A DNA stretch of 64,000 nucleotides from Lachnospiraceae bacterium. GTDB taxonomy: Bacteria > Bacillota > Clostridia > Lachnospirales > Lachnospiraceae. How positions within the stretch are numbered: position 1 is the stretch's first letter; each line of letters begins with the position of its first letter. This document shows, in pieces, positions 23,508 through 31,882 of this stretch. The translations under genes were made by a program, and so were the position numbers. Location: positions 19,941-83,940 of the forward strand of contig CAJTHM010000024.1 of assembly GCA_910576125.1 (NCBI GenBank). Reading direction: 5' to 3'. The notes under the pieces were generated by a model. That model was not told the origin of the DNA. It saw only the letters and a program-made list of their open reading frames with translations, and did not search any database.

Positions 23508-24662
23508 TCAGTCCCGGATGTGGGACTTCACGGCCTCCGCCACCAGCTCCGCCACTTTCGGATTGAAAGCCTCCGGCATGATATTGTCTTCACTAAGCTC
23601 GCTTTCAGGCACAAGTCCGGCAATGGCCTCCGCGGCTGCCAGCTTCATCTCTTCCGTAATCTGCGCCGCGCGGCCCTCCAGCGCGCCCTTGAAGATGCCA
23701 GGGAACGCCACCACATTGTTCACCTGGTTGGGGAAATCGCTGCGGCCCGTACCCACCACCCGGGCACCGGCAGCCCTGGCGATATCCGGCATGATTTCCG
23801 GCACCGGGTTAGCCATGGCAAACAGGATGGCATCGTGGTTCATGGCGCTTACCATTTCCGCTGTGACGATATTGGGGGCGGATACCCCTACGAAGATATC
23901 GGCTCCTCTCAGGGCATCTGCCAGAGTGCCCGTCTCGCCTGTCAGGTTGGTGACCTCTGTCATTTTCCGCTGCATCCAGTTCAGGCCCTCCGTGGATTTG
24001 GAGAGGATGCCCGCCTTGTCGCACATCAGGATATTGGGGAAACCATAGGTCAAAAGCAGCCTGGTGATGGCCACGCCGGCGCTTCCGGCCCCATTTACCA
24101 CGACACGGCAATCCTCTTTCTTTTTGCCCACGACCTTTAACGCGTTGATGATGCCGGCCAGCACCACGATGGCAGTGCCGTGCTGATCGTCATGGAAGAC
24201 CGGGATGTCCAGCGCCGCTTTCAGCCGCTCCTCAATCTCAAAGCACCTGGGAGCGCTGATATCCTCCAGATTGATGCCTCCAAAGGCGGGGGCAAGCCAT
24301 GTGACGGCCTTGATAATCTCCTCCGTGTCCTGCGTGTCCAGACAGATGGGCACCGCGTTGACACCGCCGAATTCCTTGAAGAGAACGGCTTTTCCCTCCA
24401 TGACGGGCATGGCGGCATGGGGACCGATGTTGCCCAGCCCCAGGACGGCGCTTCCGTCGGAGACCACAGCCACAGTATTGGCTTTCATGGTATATTTATA
24501 GGCGTTCTCCTTGTCCTCGGCGATAATCTTACAGGGCTCTGCCACGCCGGGAGTGTATGCGATGGAGAGATCCTCCCTGGATTTCACCGGGGCCTTGGAT
24601 ACGATTTCAAGCTTGCCGTTCCACTGTTCATGCATCATAAGAGCCTTTTCGTTGTTCGTCAT
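23508..24662 (-). CDS. NAD(P)-dependent malic enzyme
   Basis: 384 residues, the short bacterial form. It decarboxylates L-malate to pyruvate with reduction of NAD(P). Visible motifs are SIAYTPGVAEPCK (catalytic tyrosine), MKANTVAVVSDGSAVLGLGN (lysine and loop), FHDDQHGTAIVVLAGIINAL (metal aspartates) and VVVNGAGSAGVAITRLLL, the dinucleotide-binding GxGxxG. RSDFPNQVNNVVAFPGIFKG closes the core. AGAGGTAG precedes ATG 24662, and a good promoter lies at 24763-24791. Confidence 0.95.
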   Translation of the reverse strand: MTNNEKALMMHEQWNGKLEIVSKAPVKSREDLSIAYTPGVAEPCKIIAEDKENAYKYTMKANTVAVVSDGSAVLGLGNIGPHAAMPVMEGKAVLFKEFGGVNAVPICLDTQDTEEIIKAVTWLAPAFGGINLEDISAPRCFEIEERLKAALDIPVFHDDQHGTAIVVLAGIINALKVVGKKKEDCRVVVNGAGSAGVAITRLLLTYGFPNILMCDKAGILSKSTEGLNWMQRKMTEVTNLTGETGTLADALRGADIFVGVSAPNIVTAEMVSAMNHDAILFAMANPVPEIMPDIARAAGARVVGTGRSDFPNQVNNVVAFPGIFKGALEGRAAQITEEMKLAAAEAIAGLVPESELSEDNIMPEAFNPKVAELVAEAVKSHIRD

Positions 24663-24762
24663 GATTCTACCTCTTTTCCTGCTGTTTTATAAACCGGCAT
24701 GGGCTGCCAGTGTTTTTCCCGGACAATGCCCGCTTGCCTGAAGATGCAACCGGACTACCAGT

Positions 24763-24791
24763 ATCATATAATAGTTTGCGGTCTTTCGCAA
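24763..24791 (-). promoter_or_regulatory. Promoter of malic enzyme gene
   Basis: On the minus strand TTGCGA (24786-24791) is separated by 17 bases from TATGAT (24763-24768). It is divergent from the rho promoter region, with about 100 bases of leader to the ATG at 24662. Confidence 0.7.
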
Positions 24792-24860
24792 GTTTTTTAT
24801 AAAATAAGACATTTTTGTCATAATTATAAATTGGGGGTTCCTATTTTTGGAAAAGTGTAT

Positions 24861-25010
24861 TATAATAGGAACATAAAGTATGGGTTCGACCATACGGATC
24901 AAGGCTGCACATCAATGACTGATCTGGCTGTGCCCCCCTTTTATCTATGACAATAGAATGAATCAGGTGTTTTTCTGTTGTCTTGCGACAATTAAAATCA
25001 GGAGGAATCT
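24861..25010 (+). promoter_or_regulatory. rho promoter (-10) and structured leader
   Basis: TATAAT at 24861-24866 with a poor -35 opens a leader of about 140 bases. The leader contains GTATGG/CCATAC (short hairpin) and a GCACA/TGTGC stem followed by CCCCCCTTTTAT near 24940-24950, resembling a weak intrinsic terminator ahead of rho. rho is autogenously attenuated in several bacteria, so a leader checkpoint is plausible. The rest of 24663-25010 holds only the malic enzyme promoter. Confidence 0.4.
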
Positions 25011-26702
25011 ATGAAAGAAAAGTATGAATCACTGGCACTTGTACAGTTAAGGGAGCTCGCGAAAGTACGCGGGCTTAAAGGTACATCTTCCATGAAAAAA
25101 GCCGATTTGGTGGAGGCCATGCTGGCTGAGGACGAACGGCAGAAGAAGCAGGAGACAGAAAATGCCCCGAAACGCGAGGCGGCACAGCAGAAAGAGGAGA
25201 GCGCTCCAAAGACGGTACAGCCAAAAGCGGAGAGTGCCCCAAAGCGTGAGGCGGCGCAGCAGAGCAATGAAAGCGCCCCGGAATCTTCGCGCAAGAAGAA
25301 TATTGTGACCAATAAGCGCCCGGCCTCCTCCCAGCAGAGGAATCTCCGCGCACAGAAAACAGTGATGGATGAGAGCAGTTACAAGGCGGAGCCCGCTGCA
25401 GCGGCAGAGAGTCCCAGAAAAGCGGACGAGCCTCTTAAGGCAGCGGAACAACCGGCAGCGCCTCAGAGCGCGCCCGCGGCCCCGGCAGCTCAGAATAATA
25501 CAGCCGCACCCACAGCACAGCGTACTCCCCGCTCCACGGAGGTCTATGATGAGAAGACATACCCCAAGGAGCTCGACAGCGGCGAGGAGGCCAGCGGCAT
25601 CCTGGAGGTCATGCCTGACGGCTACGGTTTCATCCGCTGCGAGAATTACCTGCCCGGAGAGAATGACGTCTATGTGGCCCCCAGCCAGATACGCCGTTTC
25701 GGATTAAAGACCGGCGATATCCTGCGGGGCAACAAGCGCATCAAGACCCAGCAGGAGAAGTTCAGCGCATTGCTGTTCATCCGGACCATCAATGGCTATA
25801 CCATCGAAGAGGCTTCCAAGCGTAAGGCCTTTGAGGATATGACGCCTATCTTTCCCGATGAGCGCATCAAACTGGAGACTCCGGGCTGCAGTGTGGCCAT
25901 GAGGGTCATGGATCTGGTCAGCCCTATCGGCAGAGGACAGCGCGGTATGATCGTGTCACCGCCCAAGGCCGGCAAGACCACCCTGCTGAAAGAGGTGGCG
26001 AAGTCTATCCTGCGCACAAATCCGGATGTGCATATGCTGATACTGCTGATAGATGAGCGTCCCGAGGAAGTGACGGATGTGAAAGAAGCCATCATCGGCA
26101 CCAATGTGGAGGTCATTTATTCCACTTTCGATGAGCTTCCGGAGCATCACAAGAGAGTGTCCGAAATGGTCATCGAGCGCGCAAAACGCCTGGTGGAACA
26201 TAAGAAAGATGTCATTATCCTGCTGGACAGCATCACCCGTCTGGCGAGAGCCTACAATCTGGTAGTGCCTCCCAGCGGACGTACCCTTTCCGGCGGTCTG
26301 GATCCCGCGGCGCTCCATATGCCTAAACGGTTCTTCGGAGCGGCGCGAAACATGCGAGGCGGCGGAAGCCTGACCATCCTTGCCACGGCTTTGGTGGACA
26401 CCGGCAGCAAGATGGACGATGTGATATATGAGGAATTCAAGAGTACAGGCAACATGGAGATGATTCTGGACCGGAAACTGTCCGAGAAGCGCATCTTCCC
26501 GGCTATCGACCTGGCGAAGTCCGGCACCCGGAGAGAAGACCTGCTTCTGAGCAGCGAAGAACTGGATGCCATCAACATCATGCGCAGAGCTCTGAACGGC
26601 CTGAAATCCGATGAGGCCACGGACCGCATTCTGGACATGTTCGCGCGGACGAGAAACAACAACGAATTTGTCCAAATGGTAAAAAGAAACAAATTTATTT
26701 AA
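25011..26702 (+). CDS. rho: Transcription termination factor Rho
   Basis: 563 residues. The N-terminal Rho-N helix-extended-loop-helix is SLALVQLRELAKVRGLKGTS (about 5-45). A disordered Ala/Glu/Pro/Gln-rich insertion follows at about 45-185, with repeats such as APKREAAQQ. The cold-shock-like RNA-binding domain is SGILEVMPDGYGFIRCENYL. The P-loop is IVSPPKAGKTTLLKEVAKS near residue 320, Walker B LLIDERPEEVTD, the Q-loop VPPSGRTLSGGLDPAALHMP. The insertion makes it about 140 residues longer than E. coli Rho (419). AGGAGG precedes the ATG. Upstream of rpmE, which is common in Firmicutes. Confidence 0.97.
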   Translation: MKEKYESLALVQLRELAKVRGLKGTSSMKKADLVEAMLAEDERQKKQETENAPKREAAQQKEESAPKTVQPKAESAPKREAAQQSNESAPESSRKKNIVTNKRPASSQQRNLRAQKTVMDESSYKAEPAAAAESPRKADEPLKAAEQPAAPQSAPAAPAAQNNTAAPTAQRTPRSTEVYDEKTYPKELDSGEEASGILEVMPDGYGFIRCENYLPGENDVYVAPSQIRRFGLKTGDILRGNKRIKTQQEKFSALLFIRTINGYTIEEASKRKAFEDMTPIFPDERIKLETPGCSVAMRVMDLVSPIGRGQRGMIVSPPKAGKTTLLKEVAKSILRTNPDVHMLILLIDERPEEVTDVKEAIIGTNVEVIYSTFDELPEHHKRVSEMVIERAKRLVEHKKDVIILLDSITRLARAYNLVVPPSGRTLSGGLDPAALHMPKRFFGAARNMRGGGSLTILATALVDTGSKMDDVIYEEFKSTGNMEMILDRKLSEKRIFPAIDLAKSGTRREDLLLSSEELDAINIMRRALNGLKSDEATDRILDMFARTRNNNEFVQMVKRNKFI

Positions 26703-26710
26703 AATAGGAC

Positions 26711-26739
26711 TTGCAACTCCATACTCTATATGCTACAAT
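26711..26739 (+). promoter_or_regulatory. Promoter of rpmE
   Basis: TTGCAA (26711-26716), 17-base spacer, TACAAT (26734-26739), just after the rho stop. The 130-base leader that follows contains an imperfect pair of CATTCCAATGGAAGA-type repeats (26803-26830) and could house an L31-type ribosomal-protein leader; I did not recognise a specific fold. Confidence 0.65.
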
Positions 26740-26871
26740 AATAGCGCTGTTTGTGGTTCCATAAGCAGTGCGGATGTGAACAGGGAATAATATGGAAGAG
26801 AAGCATTCCAATGGAAGAATCTTTCCAATGAAGTTTCGCAGCTGCGAATCTATTATAAAGAGGTGAATGAG

Positions 26872-27072
26872 ATGAAGGAAGGAATCCATCCTAAGTACTA
26901 TCAGGCAACCGTGACTTGTAACTGCGGCAACACTTTTGTGACCGGCTCCACGAAGCCCGAGATTCATGTAGAAGTTTGCTCCAAATGCCATCCGTTCTAC
27001 ACTGGCCAGCAGAAAATGACCAGAGCTGACGGACGTATTGAGAAGTTCAATAGGAAGTATGGCGTAAAATAG
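26872..27072 (+). CDS. rpmE: Ribosomal protein L31 (zinc form)
   Basis: 66 residues: MKEGIHPKYYQATVTCNCGN, then FVTGSTKPEIHVEVCSKCHP and FYTGQQKMTRADGRIEKFN. Four cysteines (CxC and CxxC) make this the zinc-binding C+ form of L31, which is replaced by zinc-free paralogues under zinc starvation in many bacteria. ATG 26872 has AAAGAGGTGA 6 bases upstream; GTG 26863 lies inside that site. A clean terminator follows at 27084. Confidence 0.97.
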   Translation: MKEGIHPKYYQATVTCNCGNTFVTGSTKPEIHVEVCSKCHPFYTGQQKMTRADGRIEKFNRKYGVK

Positions 27073-27083
27073 GAATCGCAGGA

Positions 27084-27116
27084 AAGGTTGAGGTGATTGC
27101 ATCTCAACCTTTTTTA
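27084..27116 (+). terminator. Intrinsic terminator of rpmE
   Basis: AAGGTTGAG (27084-27092) and CTCAACCTT (27103-27111) form a 9-bp stem with a 10-base loop, followed by TTTTTT. Confidence 0.92.
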
Positions 27117-27132
27117 CACCGATGTTCAAAGC

Positions 27133-27175
27133 AGCTTTAGCTGACGGCTTTTGATAAAGGGCCGGAGCTAAAGCT
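27133..27175 (+). repeat. Inverted repeat between rpmE and DUF1385 gene
   Basis: AGCTTTAGCT (27133-27142) and AGCTAAAGCT (27166-27175) are exact complements, with an inner GGC/GCC pair. It lies after the rpmE terminator and before a TTGACA at 27178. It could be an operator or leader hairpin of the DUF1385-prmC-prfA operon, but no matching -10 box was found. Confidence 0.45.
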
Positions 27176-27262
27176 ATTTGACATGGAATTGAGGAATCGC
27201 ATTCGAATTGAAGAAATGCAAAATGCATTTGCGTGGAGAAATGCGCTCATTGGAGGAAGAGT

Positions 27263-28228
27263 ATGGCATCAAAAAGAATTTGCCGCTATTCCGGCATCGG
27301 CGGGCAGGCCGTGCTGGAGGGCATTATGATGAAAAATAAAGAAAAATACGCCGTGGCCGTGAGACGTCCCGACGGGGGCGTATCCGTGGAAGTGGATAAT
27401 TATCCGGGAATCCTGAAAGGCAGCAAGATAAAGGAGATTCCGTTCATCAGGGGAATCTTCAATTTCATAGATTCGCTGGCGCTGGGCATGAAATGCCTGA
27501 ACTTCTCAGCCTCCTTTTATGAGGAGGAAGAAGGCGGGGAGCAGAAACCGAAGAACGAGACCGGGGAAAAGCTGCTTTCTGTTTTGGTCACCTGTTTTGC
27601 CGTAGTGCTGGCTCTGGGGATTTTCGTAGTGCTTCCTTACTACCTGACCTCTCTGCTGAAGAGTTCCCTGCGGAACCAGTCCCTGATGGCCATCATCGAG
27701 GGCGTGATGCGCATCCTGATTTTTATCCTGTATGTGGGCGGCATCAGCCTTATGAAAGATATCAGGAGGCTATACCGTTACCATGGGGCAGAGCATAAAT
27801 GCATCAACTGTATTGAGAGAGGCCGTCCGCTGACTGTGCCGAACGTGATGAGGAGTTCAAGGCTCCACAGAAGATGCGGCACCAGCTTTATCTTTTTTGT
27901 GTTTCTGGTGAGCATTATATTGTTTTTCTTTATCAGGGTGGAGAATCCTGTGGCCAGAGTGGGGATTCGGATTCTGCTGATGCCTGTGGTGGCCGGGATT
28001 TCCTATGAAATCATCCGTCTGGCCGGGCGCAGCAACAATATCCTGATACAGATTATATCCGCGCCCGGGATGGCAATCCAGCGCATGACCACCAAGGAGC
28101 CGGATGAGAGCATGGCAGAGGTGGCGATTGCGGCGGTAGAGGCCGTGTTCGACTGGAAACAATATCTGAAAGATAATTTCGGATATGAGACAGAGGATCC
28201 TGACACAGAGGAGCAGGCCGACGCATGA
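27263..28228 (+). CDS. DUF1385 (YqhQ-like) membrane protein
   Basis: 321 residues. The family signature SGIGGQAVLEGIMMKNKEKY is at the N-terminus. Then come FNFIDSLALGMKCLNFSASF, two hydrophobic helices (about 110-165), the conserved YRYHGAEHKCINCIERG and RCGTSFIFFVFLVSIILFFF, and ARVGIRILLMPVVAGISYEI. YqhQ-type proteins are found beside prmC/prfA in many clostridia, as here; the molecular role is unknown. GGAGGAAG precedes ATG 27263. The stop overlaps the prmC ATG by 4 bases. Confidence 0.9.
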   Translation: MASKRICRYSGIGGQAVLEGIMMKNKEKYAVAVRRPDGGVSVEVDNYPGILKGSKIKEIPFIRGIFNFIDSLALGMKCLNFSASFYEEEEGGEQKPKNETGEKLLSVLVTCFAVVLALGIFVVLPYYLTSLLKSSLRNQSLMAIIEGVMRILIFILYVGGISLMKDIRRLYRYHGAEHKCINCIERGRPLTVPNVMRSSRLHRRCGTSFIFFVFLVSIILFFFIRVENPVARVGIRILLMPVVAGISYEIIRLAGRSNNILIQIISAPGMAIQRMTTKEPDESMAEVAIAAVEAVFDWKQYLKDNFGYETEDPDTEEQADA

Positions 28229-29148
28229 TAAGTGAAGAAAAGCATTCGTACGAGGAATTGTACCGCCTAGGAAAAGGCGAGCTGGAATCTGCGGGAATTT
28301 CCGAGGCGGAGCTGGATGCCAGACTGCTGCTGGAGCATGTCTGTGGGACGAACAGGAACGATCTGCTGGTGCATGGGGACAGAGAAGTGGCCGCAGCGGA
28401 GCAAAATGTTTACGAAAGGCTGCTTGCCGGACGTAAGGAACGGATACCTCTGCAGCAGCTCACGGGCAGGCAGGAGTTCATGGGACTGGAATTCGCGGTG
28501 AATGAGCATGTGCTGATTCCCAGGCAGGATACGGAGATTCTGGTGGAGGAAGTGCTTCGCAATCTGTACGACGGTATGCGTATATTGGATCTGTGCACGG
28601 GGTCTGGCTGTATTTTGATAAGTCTTCTGCATTATTCCAATGATTGCGAGGGTGTGGGGACGGACATCTCTGCGGAGGCCCTGGATGTGGCCAGGCAGAA
28701 TGCACAGAAGCTGTTGGGCATACAGGCCGGAGCAGGTGATGCTCTGACATTCCATGGCACAGAGGAGAGCGCGGAAAACCGGGATGGGAGAATTTCTTTT
28801 ATACAGGGTGATTTGTTTGAAAAGGTGGAAGGAAAGTTTGACATCATTGTGTCAAATCCACCCTATATCTGCAGGAATGTCATCGAGACCCTGATGCCGG
28901 AAGTGCGGGAGCATGAGCCTTTGCTTGCGCTGGATGGCGGAGAGGATGGCATTTCTTTCTATCGCAGGATAATGGAGGAATGCGGCTCATATCTGTGCGG
29001 GGGCGGAATGCTTTTTCTGGAGATAGGGTACGATCAGGCCGCAGATGTCAGGAAACTGATGGAAGATGCAGGATTCCTGGAGGTAAGTGTAGTAAAGGAC
29101 TATGGAGGACAAGACCGGGTGGTCTATGGGACAAAACCATTTGCCTGA
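28225..29148 (+). CDS. prmC: Release factor glutamine methyltransferase PrmC
   Basis: 307 residues. It methylates the GGQ glutamine of RF1/RF2 using SAM. The N-terminal helical domain (about 1-100) contains RIPLQQLTGRQEFMGLEFAV. The SAM-binding motif I is ILDLCTGSGCILISLL, and the catalytic NPPY sits in DIIVSNPPYICRNVIETLMP. It directly precedes its substrate gene prfA and is overlapped with the DUF1385 gene, so one operon encodes the modifier and its target. Confidence 0.95.
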   Translation: MISEEKHSYEELYRLGKGELESAGISEAELDARLLLEHVCGTNRNDLLVHGDREVAAAEQNVYERLLAGRKERIPLQQLTGRQEFMGLEFAVNEHVLIPRQDTEILVEEVLRNLYDGMRILDLCTGSGCILISLLHYSNDCEGVGTDISAEALDVARQNAQKLLGIQAGAGDALTFHGTEESAENRDGRISFIQGDLFEKVEGKFDIIVSNPPYICRNVIETLMPEVREHEPLLALDGGEDGISFYRRIMEECGSYLCGGGMLFLEIGYDQAADVRKLMEDAGFLEVSVVKDYGGQDRVVYGTKPFA

Positions 29149-29282
29149 CAGAATTGCCTTTGAAAAGCAGGGCCTTTGAAATAAGCGGCATTTGTGGCAC
29201 GGAATGGCGAATAGTGAATGGAAGAAGAACTTTCCATGGAAGATTTGCGACAGGCCGCGGCAGCGGCAGAATGTGAGGATAT

Positions 29283-30359
29283 ATGTTTGACAAGTTAGAG
29301 GATTTATTGATTCGGTTTGAAGAGATTTTGAGCGAACTCCATGAGCCTACGGTAACCTCCAATCAGGAGAGGTTCCGAAAGCTGATGAAAGAGCAGAGCG
29401 ATTTGACTCCCATTGTTGACGCTTACACGGAATACAAGAAATGCAATCAGGAAATTGCGGATTCTCTGGAATTGCTGGATGTGGAAAGCGATGAAGAGAT
29501 GCGGGAGATGATAAAGGAGACCCTGAACGAGAACAGGAAGCGGGTGGAGACGCTGGAGCAGGAGCTGAAGATTCTGCTTCTTCCCAAAGACCCGAATGAT
29601 GACAAGAATGTAATCGTGGAAATCCGCGCAGGCGCAGGCGGGGATGAGGCAGCCTTATTTGCGGCGGAAATCTATCGGATGTATGTGCACTACGCCGAGA
29701 GCCAGCGGTGGAAAGTGGAGACCCTGAATGTAGATGAAATCGGCATAGGCGGCATGAAAGAAGTGCAGTTCACCATTGACGGCCAGGGCGCTTATTCCAA
29801 GATGAAATATGAAAGCGGCGTGCACCGCGTACAGCGGGTGCCGGAGACGGAGAGCGGCGGACGTATCCACACATCCACGATCAGCGTGGCCGTGATGCCG
29901 GAAGTGGATGAAGATATCGATATAGTCATTGATGAGAAAGATATCCGCATTGATGTAATGCGGGCATCCGGAAACGGCGGACAGTGTGTAAATACCACGG
30001 ATTCCGCGGTGCGCCTGACACATTATCCTACGGGCATCGTGGTGTACAGCCAAACGGAAAAGTCCCAGCTGCAGAACAAGGCGAAAGCTTTCGCGCTGCT
30101 GAAAGCAAAGCTGTATGATATCGAGCAGCAGCAGCGCCATGACGCGGAGGCGGAACTGCGCCGCAGCCAGATAGGTACTGGAGACCGTTCCGAGAAGATT
30201 CGCACCTACAATTTCCCCCAGGGGCGCGTCACGGATCACCGCATCGGTCTGACGATTTATAAGCTGGATAAAGTCATGAACGGAGACATTCAGGAAATCC
30301 TGGACGCCTGCATCGCGGCAGATCAGGCTGCTAAGCTGGTAAAAATGGGGGAAAACTAG
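29283..30359 (+). CDS. prfA: Peptide chain release factor 1
   Basis: 358 residues. The core IVEIRAGAGGDEAALFAAEI and the GGQ-domain strand MRASGNGGQCVNTTDSAVRL are clear; usual RF1 reads GAGGQHVNKTxSAVR, so the flanks are slightly variant (GNGGQCVNTT). FPQGRVTDHRIGLTIYKLDK closes the domain. It decodes UAA and UAG and releases the peptide through the methylated GGQ glutamine. The gap from prmC (134 bases) holds a TTTCCATGGAAGA repeat copy at about 29231. Expression is probably from the upstream operon. Confidence 0.96.
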   Translation: MFDKLEDLLIRFEEILSELHEPTVTSNQERFRKLMKEQSDLTPIVDAYTEYKKCNQEIADSLELLDVESDEEMREMIKETLNENRKRVETLEQELKILLLPKDPNDDKNVIVEIRAGAGGDEAALFAAEIYRMYVHYAESQRWKVETLNVDEIGIGGMKEVQFTIDGQGAYSKMKYESGVHRVQRVPETESGGRIHTSTISVAVMPEVDEDIDIVIDEKDIRIDVMRASGNGGQCVNTTDSAVRLTHYPTGIVVYSQTEKSQLQNKAKAFALLKAKLYDIEQQQRHDAEAELRRSQIGTGDRSEKIRTYNFPQGRVTDHRIGLTIYKLDKVMNGDIQEILDACIAADQAAKLVKMGEN

Positions 30360-30394
30360 ATAGAAAATGTAAAAATAACTATCAAATTTCACTA

Positions 30395-30448
30395 TTGATT
30401 TCCTGAAGGATTCTTGTATAATTATTCTCGACATATGGGTATACCCAT
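30395..30448 (+). promoter_or_regulatory. Promoter with palindromic operator of the lipoprotein gene
   Basis: TTGATT (30395-30400), 16-base spacer, TATAAT (30417-30422). Just downstream, at the expected start site, is the perfect 14-bp palindrome ATGGGTATACCCAT (30435-30448), suited to a repressor dimer. AAAGAGGAGG then precedes ATG 30468. Confidence 0.65.
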
Positions 30449-30467
30449 TTGAAAGAGGAGGATAATC

Positions 30468-31397
30468 ATGAAAAAATTGACATCATTTCTATTGACAGCT
30501 GTATTGGTATTTGCTTGTGCAGGCTGTGGGGCTGAGGGTGGTTCCGGCAGCGATGCGGATACCAGTTCCGATGCTGTGGAAAGCTCTGAGAGTGTAGCGG
30601 ATGAGCAGTCCGATGCCGAGGAGAGCTCTGAGGAAGAATCTGATGCTGAGGAAAGTTCTGAGGAGGACGCAGATGCGCAATCTGAAGCAGAAAGCGGTTC
30701 TGAGGGAGGGACGGAAGCAAAGTCTGAGGGCGTCATGACCTATGCGGAATATGATGCTGCCGCTCTCGAGTCCGAAGTCGTAATCGAGACTTATGTGCAG
30801 GCAAAGCAGTCCTGGTGGGAGGACAAGGCCACCGTTTATACCCAGGACAAGGACGGCGCTTATTTCGTGTACAATATGGTCTGCTCTGAGGAGGATTATG
30901 CGAAACTGACCCCTGGAACCAAGATTAAGGTAACCGGCTACAAGACCGAGTGGTCCGGAGAAGTGGAAATTGCTGAGGGAGCTACTTTTGAAATCGAGGA
31001 AGGAAATTACATAGCGCCTGCTGAAGATGTCACTTCTCTTCTGGGAACCGATGACCTCATCAAGCATCAGAACAAGTTCGTCACATTCAAAGGCATGACC
31101 GTAGAGGCCTGCAAGGATGAAGATGGTAATAATATCAAGGATGCAGACGGCAATGACGTAGCGTTCCTGTACAACTGGGACGGTTCCGGCCAGGAGGGCG
31201 ACGACCTGTACTTCAATGTCTCCCTGAACGGAGAAACATATACCTTTACCGTAGAGTCCTATCTGTGCGACAGCAGCACTGATGTCTACAAGGCAGTGCA
31301 GGGACTTAAGATTGGGGACAAGATCGACATGGAAGGTTTCCTGTACTGGTACGAAGGTGTCAACCCCCACATCACTTCTGTGACAGCAGCAAATTAA
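30468..31397 (+). CDS. Acidic secreted lipoprotein, unknown function
   Basis: 309 residues. The signal peptide MKKLTSFLLTAVLVFACAGC ends with lipobox CAGC (lipidated cysteine residue 20). A low-complexity Ser/Glu/Asp linker (about 25-88, e.g. SDAEESSEEESDAEESSEE) leads to a beta-rich domain (SEVVIETYVQAKQSWWEDKA, then TPGTKIKVTGYKTEWSGEVE and GDKIDMEGFLYWYEGVNPH). The ectodomain looks like a repeated OB-type fold, but no exact family was named. It is monocistronic: own promoter at 30395 and terminator at 31403. Confidence 0.75.
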   Translation: MKKLTSFLLTAVLVFACAGCGAEGGSGSDADTSSDAVESSESVADEQSDAEESSEEESDAEESSEEDADAQSEAESGSEGGTEAKSEGVMTYAEYDAAALESEVVIETYVQAKQSWWEDKATVYTQDKDGAYFVYNMVCSEEDYAKLTPGTKIKVTGYKTEWSGEVEIAEGATFEIEEGNYIAPAEDVTSLLGTDDLIKHQNKFVTFKGMTVEACKDEDGNNIKDADGNDVAFLYNWDGSGQEGDDLYFNVSLNGETYTFTVESYLCDSSTDVYKAVQGLKIGDKIDMEGFLYWYEGVNPHITSVTAAN

Positions 31398-31402
31398 GCG
31401 GC

Positions 31403-31442
31403 ACAGCCAGTCCGTGATTCTTTCCGGATTGGCTGTTTTTTT
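31403..31442 (+). terminator. Intrinsic terminator of the lipoprotein gene
   Basis: ACAGCCAGTCCG and CGGATTGGCTGT (31403-31414, 31425-31436) pair with one G-U, followed by a run of eight T. Confidence 0.9.
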
Positions 31443-31579
31443 GCATGAAAGATATATTTAAGGAAAATAAAAGCAAAAAATATTTTCGCAGAAGAGTCTG
31501 TATGAGCAGGAGACAGACAAGAGAGAATTCGTAGAAAACTGCAGAGCTGAAAATCAGAGCTGAAATCTTAAAATAGATG

Positions 31580-31608
31580 TTGACATTCCCCATGAATGTG
31601 CTTATACT
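31580..31608 (+). promoter_or_regulatory. Promoter of leader ORF and ABC-DUF1854-ABC operon
   Basis: TTGACA (31580-31585), 17-base spacer, TATACT (31603-31608). Transcripts would begin near 31615 and run through the leader ORF and the terminator before reaching the ABC gene at 31883. Between 31443 and 31579 I see no gene. Confidence 0.8.
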
Positions 31609-31653
31609 AGAAAATGGTCTGAAAATAAAATTTGAGGAAAGGAGGCAGCAGTC

Positions 31654-31731
31654 ATGAAGACCAGGATAAGAAATACGCAGTTACAGGAAAACAGAATCAG
31701 AAAATTGCCTCCCGGGGATATAGTAGATTGA
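31654..31731 (+). CDS. 25-codon leader peptide
   Basis: ATG 31654 lies 8 bases after a perfect AAAGGAGG (31638-31645). The frame encodes MKTRIRNTQLQENRIRKLPP followed by GDIVD and TGA at 31729-31731. The peptide is basic and hydrophilic, with no signal sequence, so it is unlikely to be a toxin or membrane peptide. An intrinsic terminator begins 48 bases after the stop, before an exporter operon, the layout of ribosome-mediated attenuators. A PP pair at codons 19-20 is a possible stall point. Confidence 0.65.
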   Translation: MKTRIRNTQLQENRIRKLPPGDIVD

Positions 31732-31758
31732 GTTTATCAATGCACTATGTTTTATCAG

Positions 31759-31855
31759 CAGAACAGAACGCGTAGAGTAGACCATGATTCCTGCTATTTG
31801 CCGGCAGATATCATGGTCTTTTTGTATCTCTAAATTCAACGGGAGTTCTGTTCTG
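31759..31855 (+). terminator. Attenuator: intrinsic terminator enclosed by a longer stem
   Basis: AGACCATGAT (31779-31788) and ATCATGGTCT (31810-31819) form a perfect 10-bp stem, extended by CTGC/GCAG inside, and run into TTTTTG (31818-31823). An outer perfect 11-bp pair CAGAACAGAAC (31759-31769) / GTTCTGTTCTG (31845-31855) brackets it. The hairpin stands between the leader ORF stop and the ribosome-binding site of the ABC gene, so it would stop most transcripts unless relieved. Confidence 0.75.
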
Positions 31856-31882
31856 TGCGGGGGCAGAAGTGGGAGGAGTGAA

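Noticed and set aside
24861..25010. Known riboswitch ahead of rho
   Set aside because: No conserved riboswitch core was recognised; described only as a structured leader.
31784..31882. Earlier start of the first ABC gene
   Set aside because: The frame is open but runs through the terminator hairpin and outer stem; GGGAGGAGTG before ATG 31883 decides the start.
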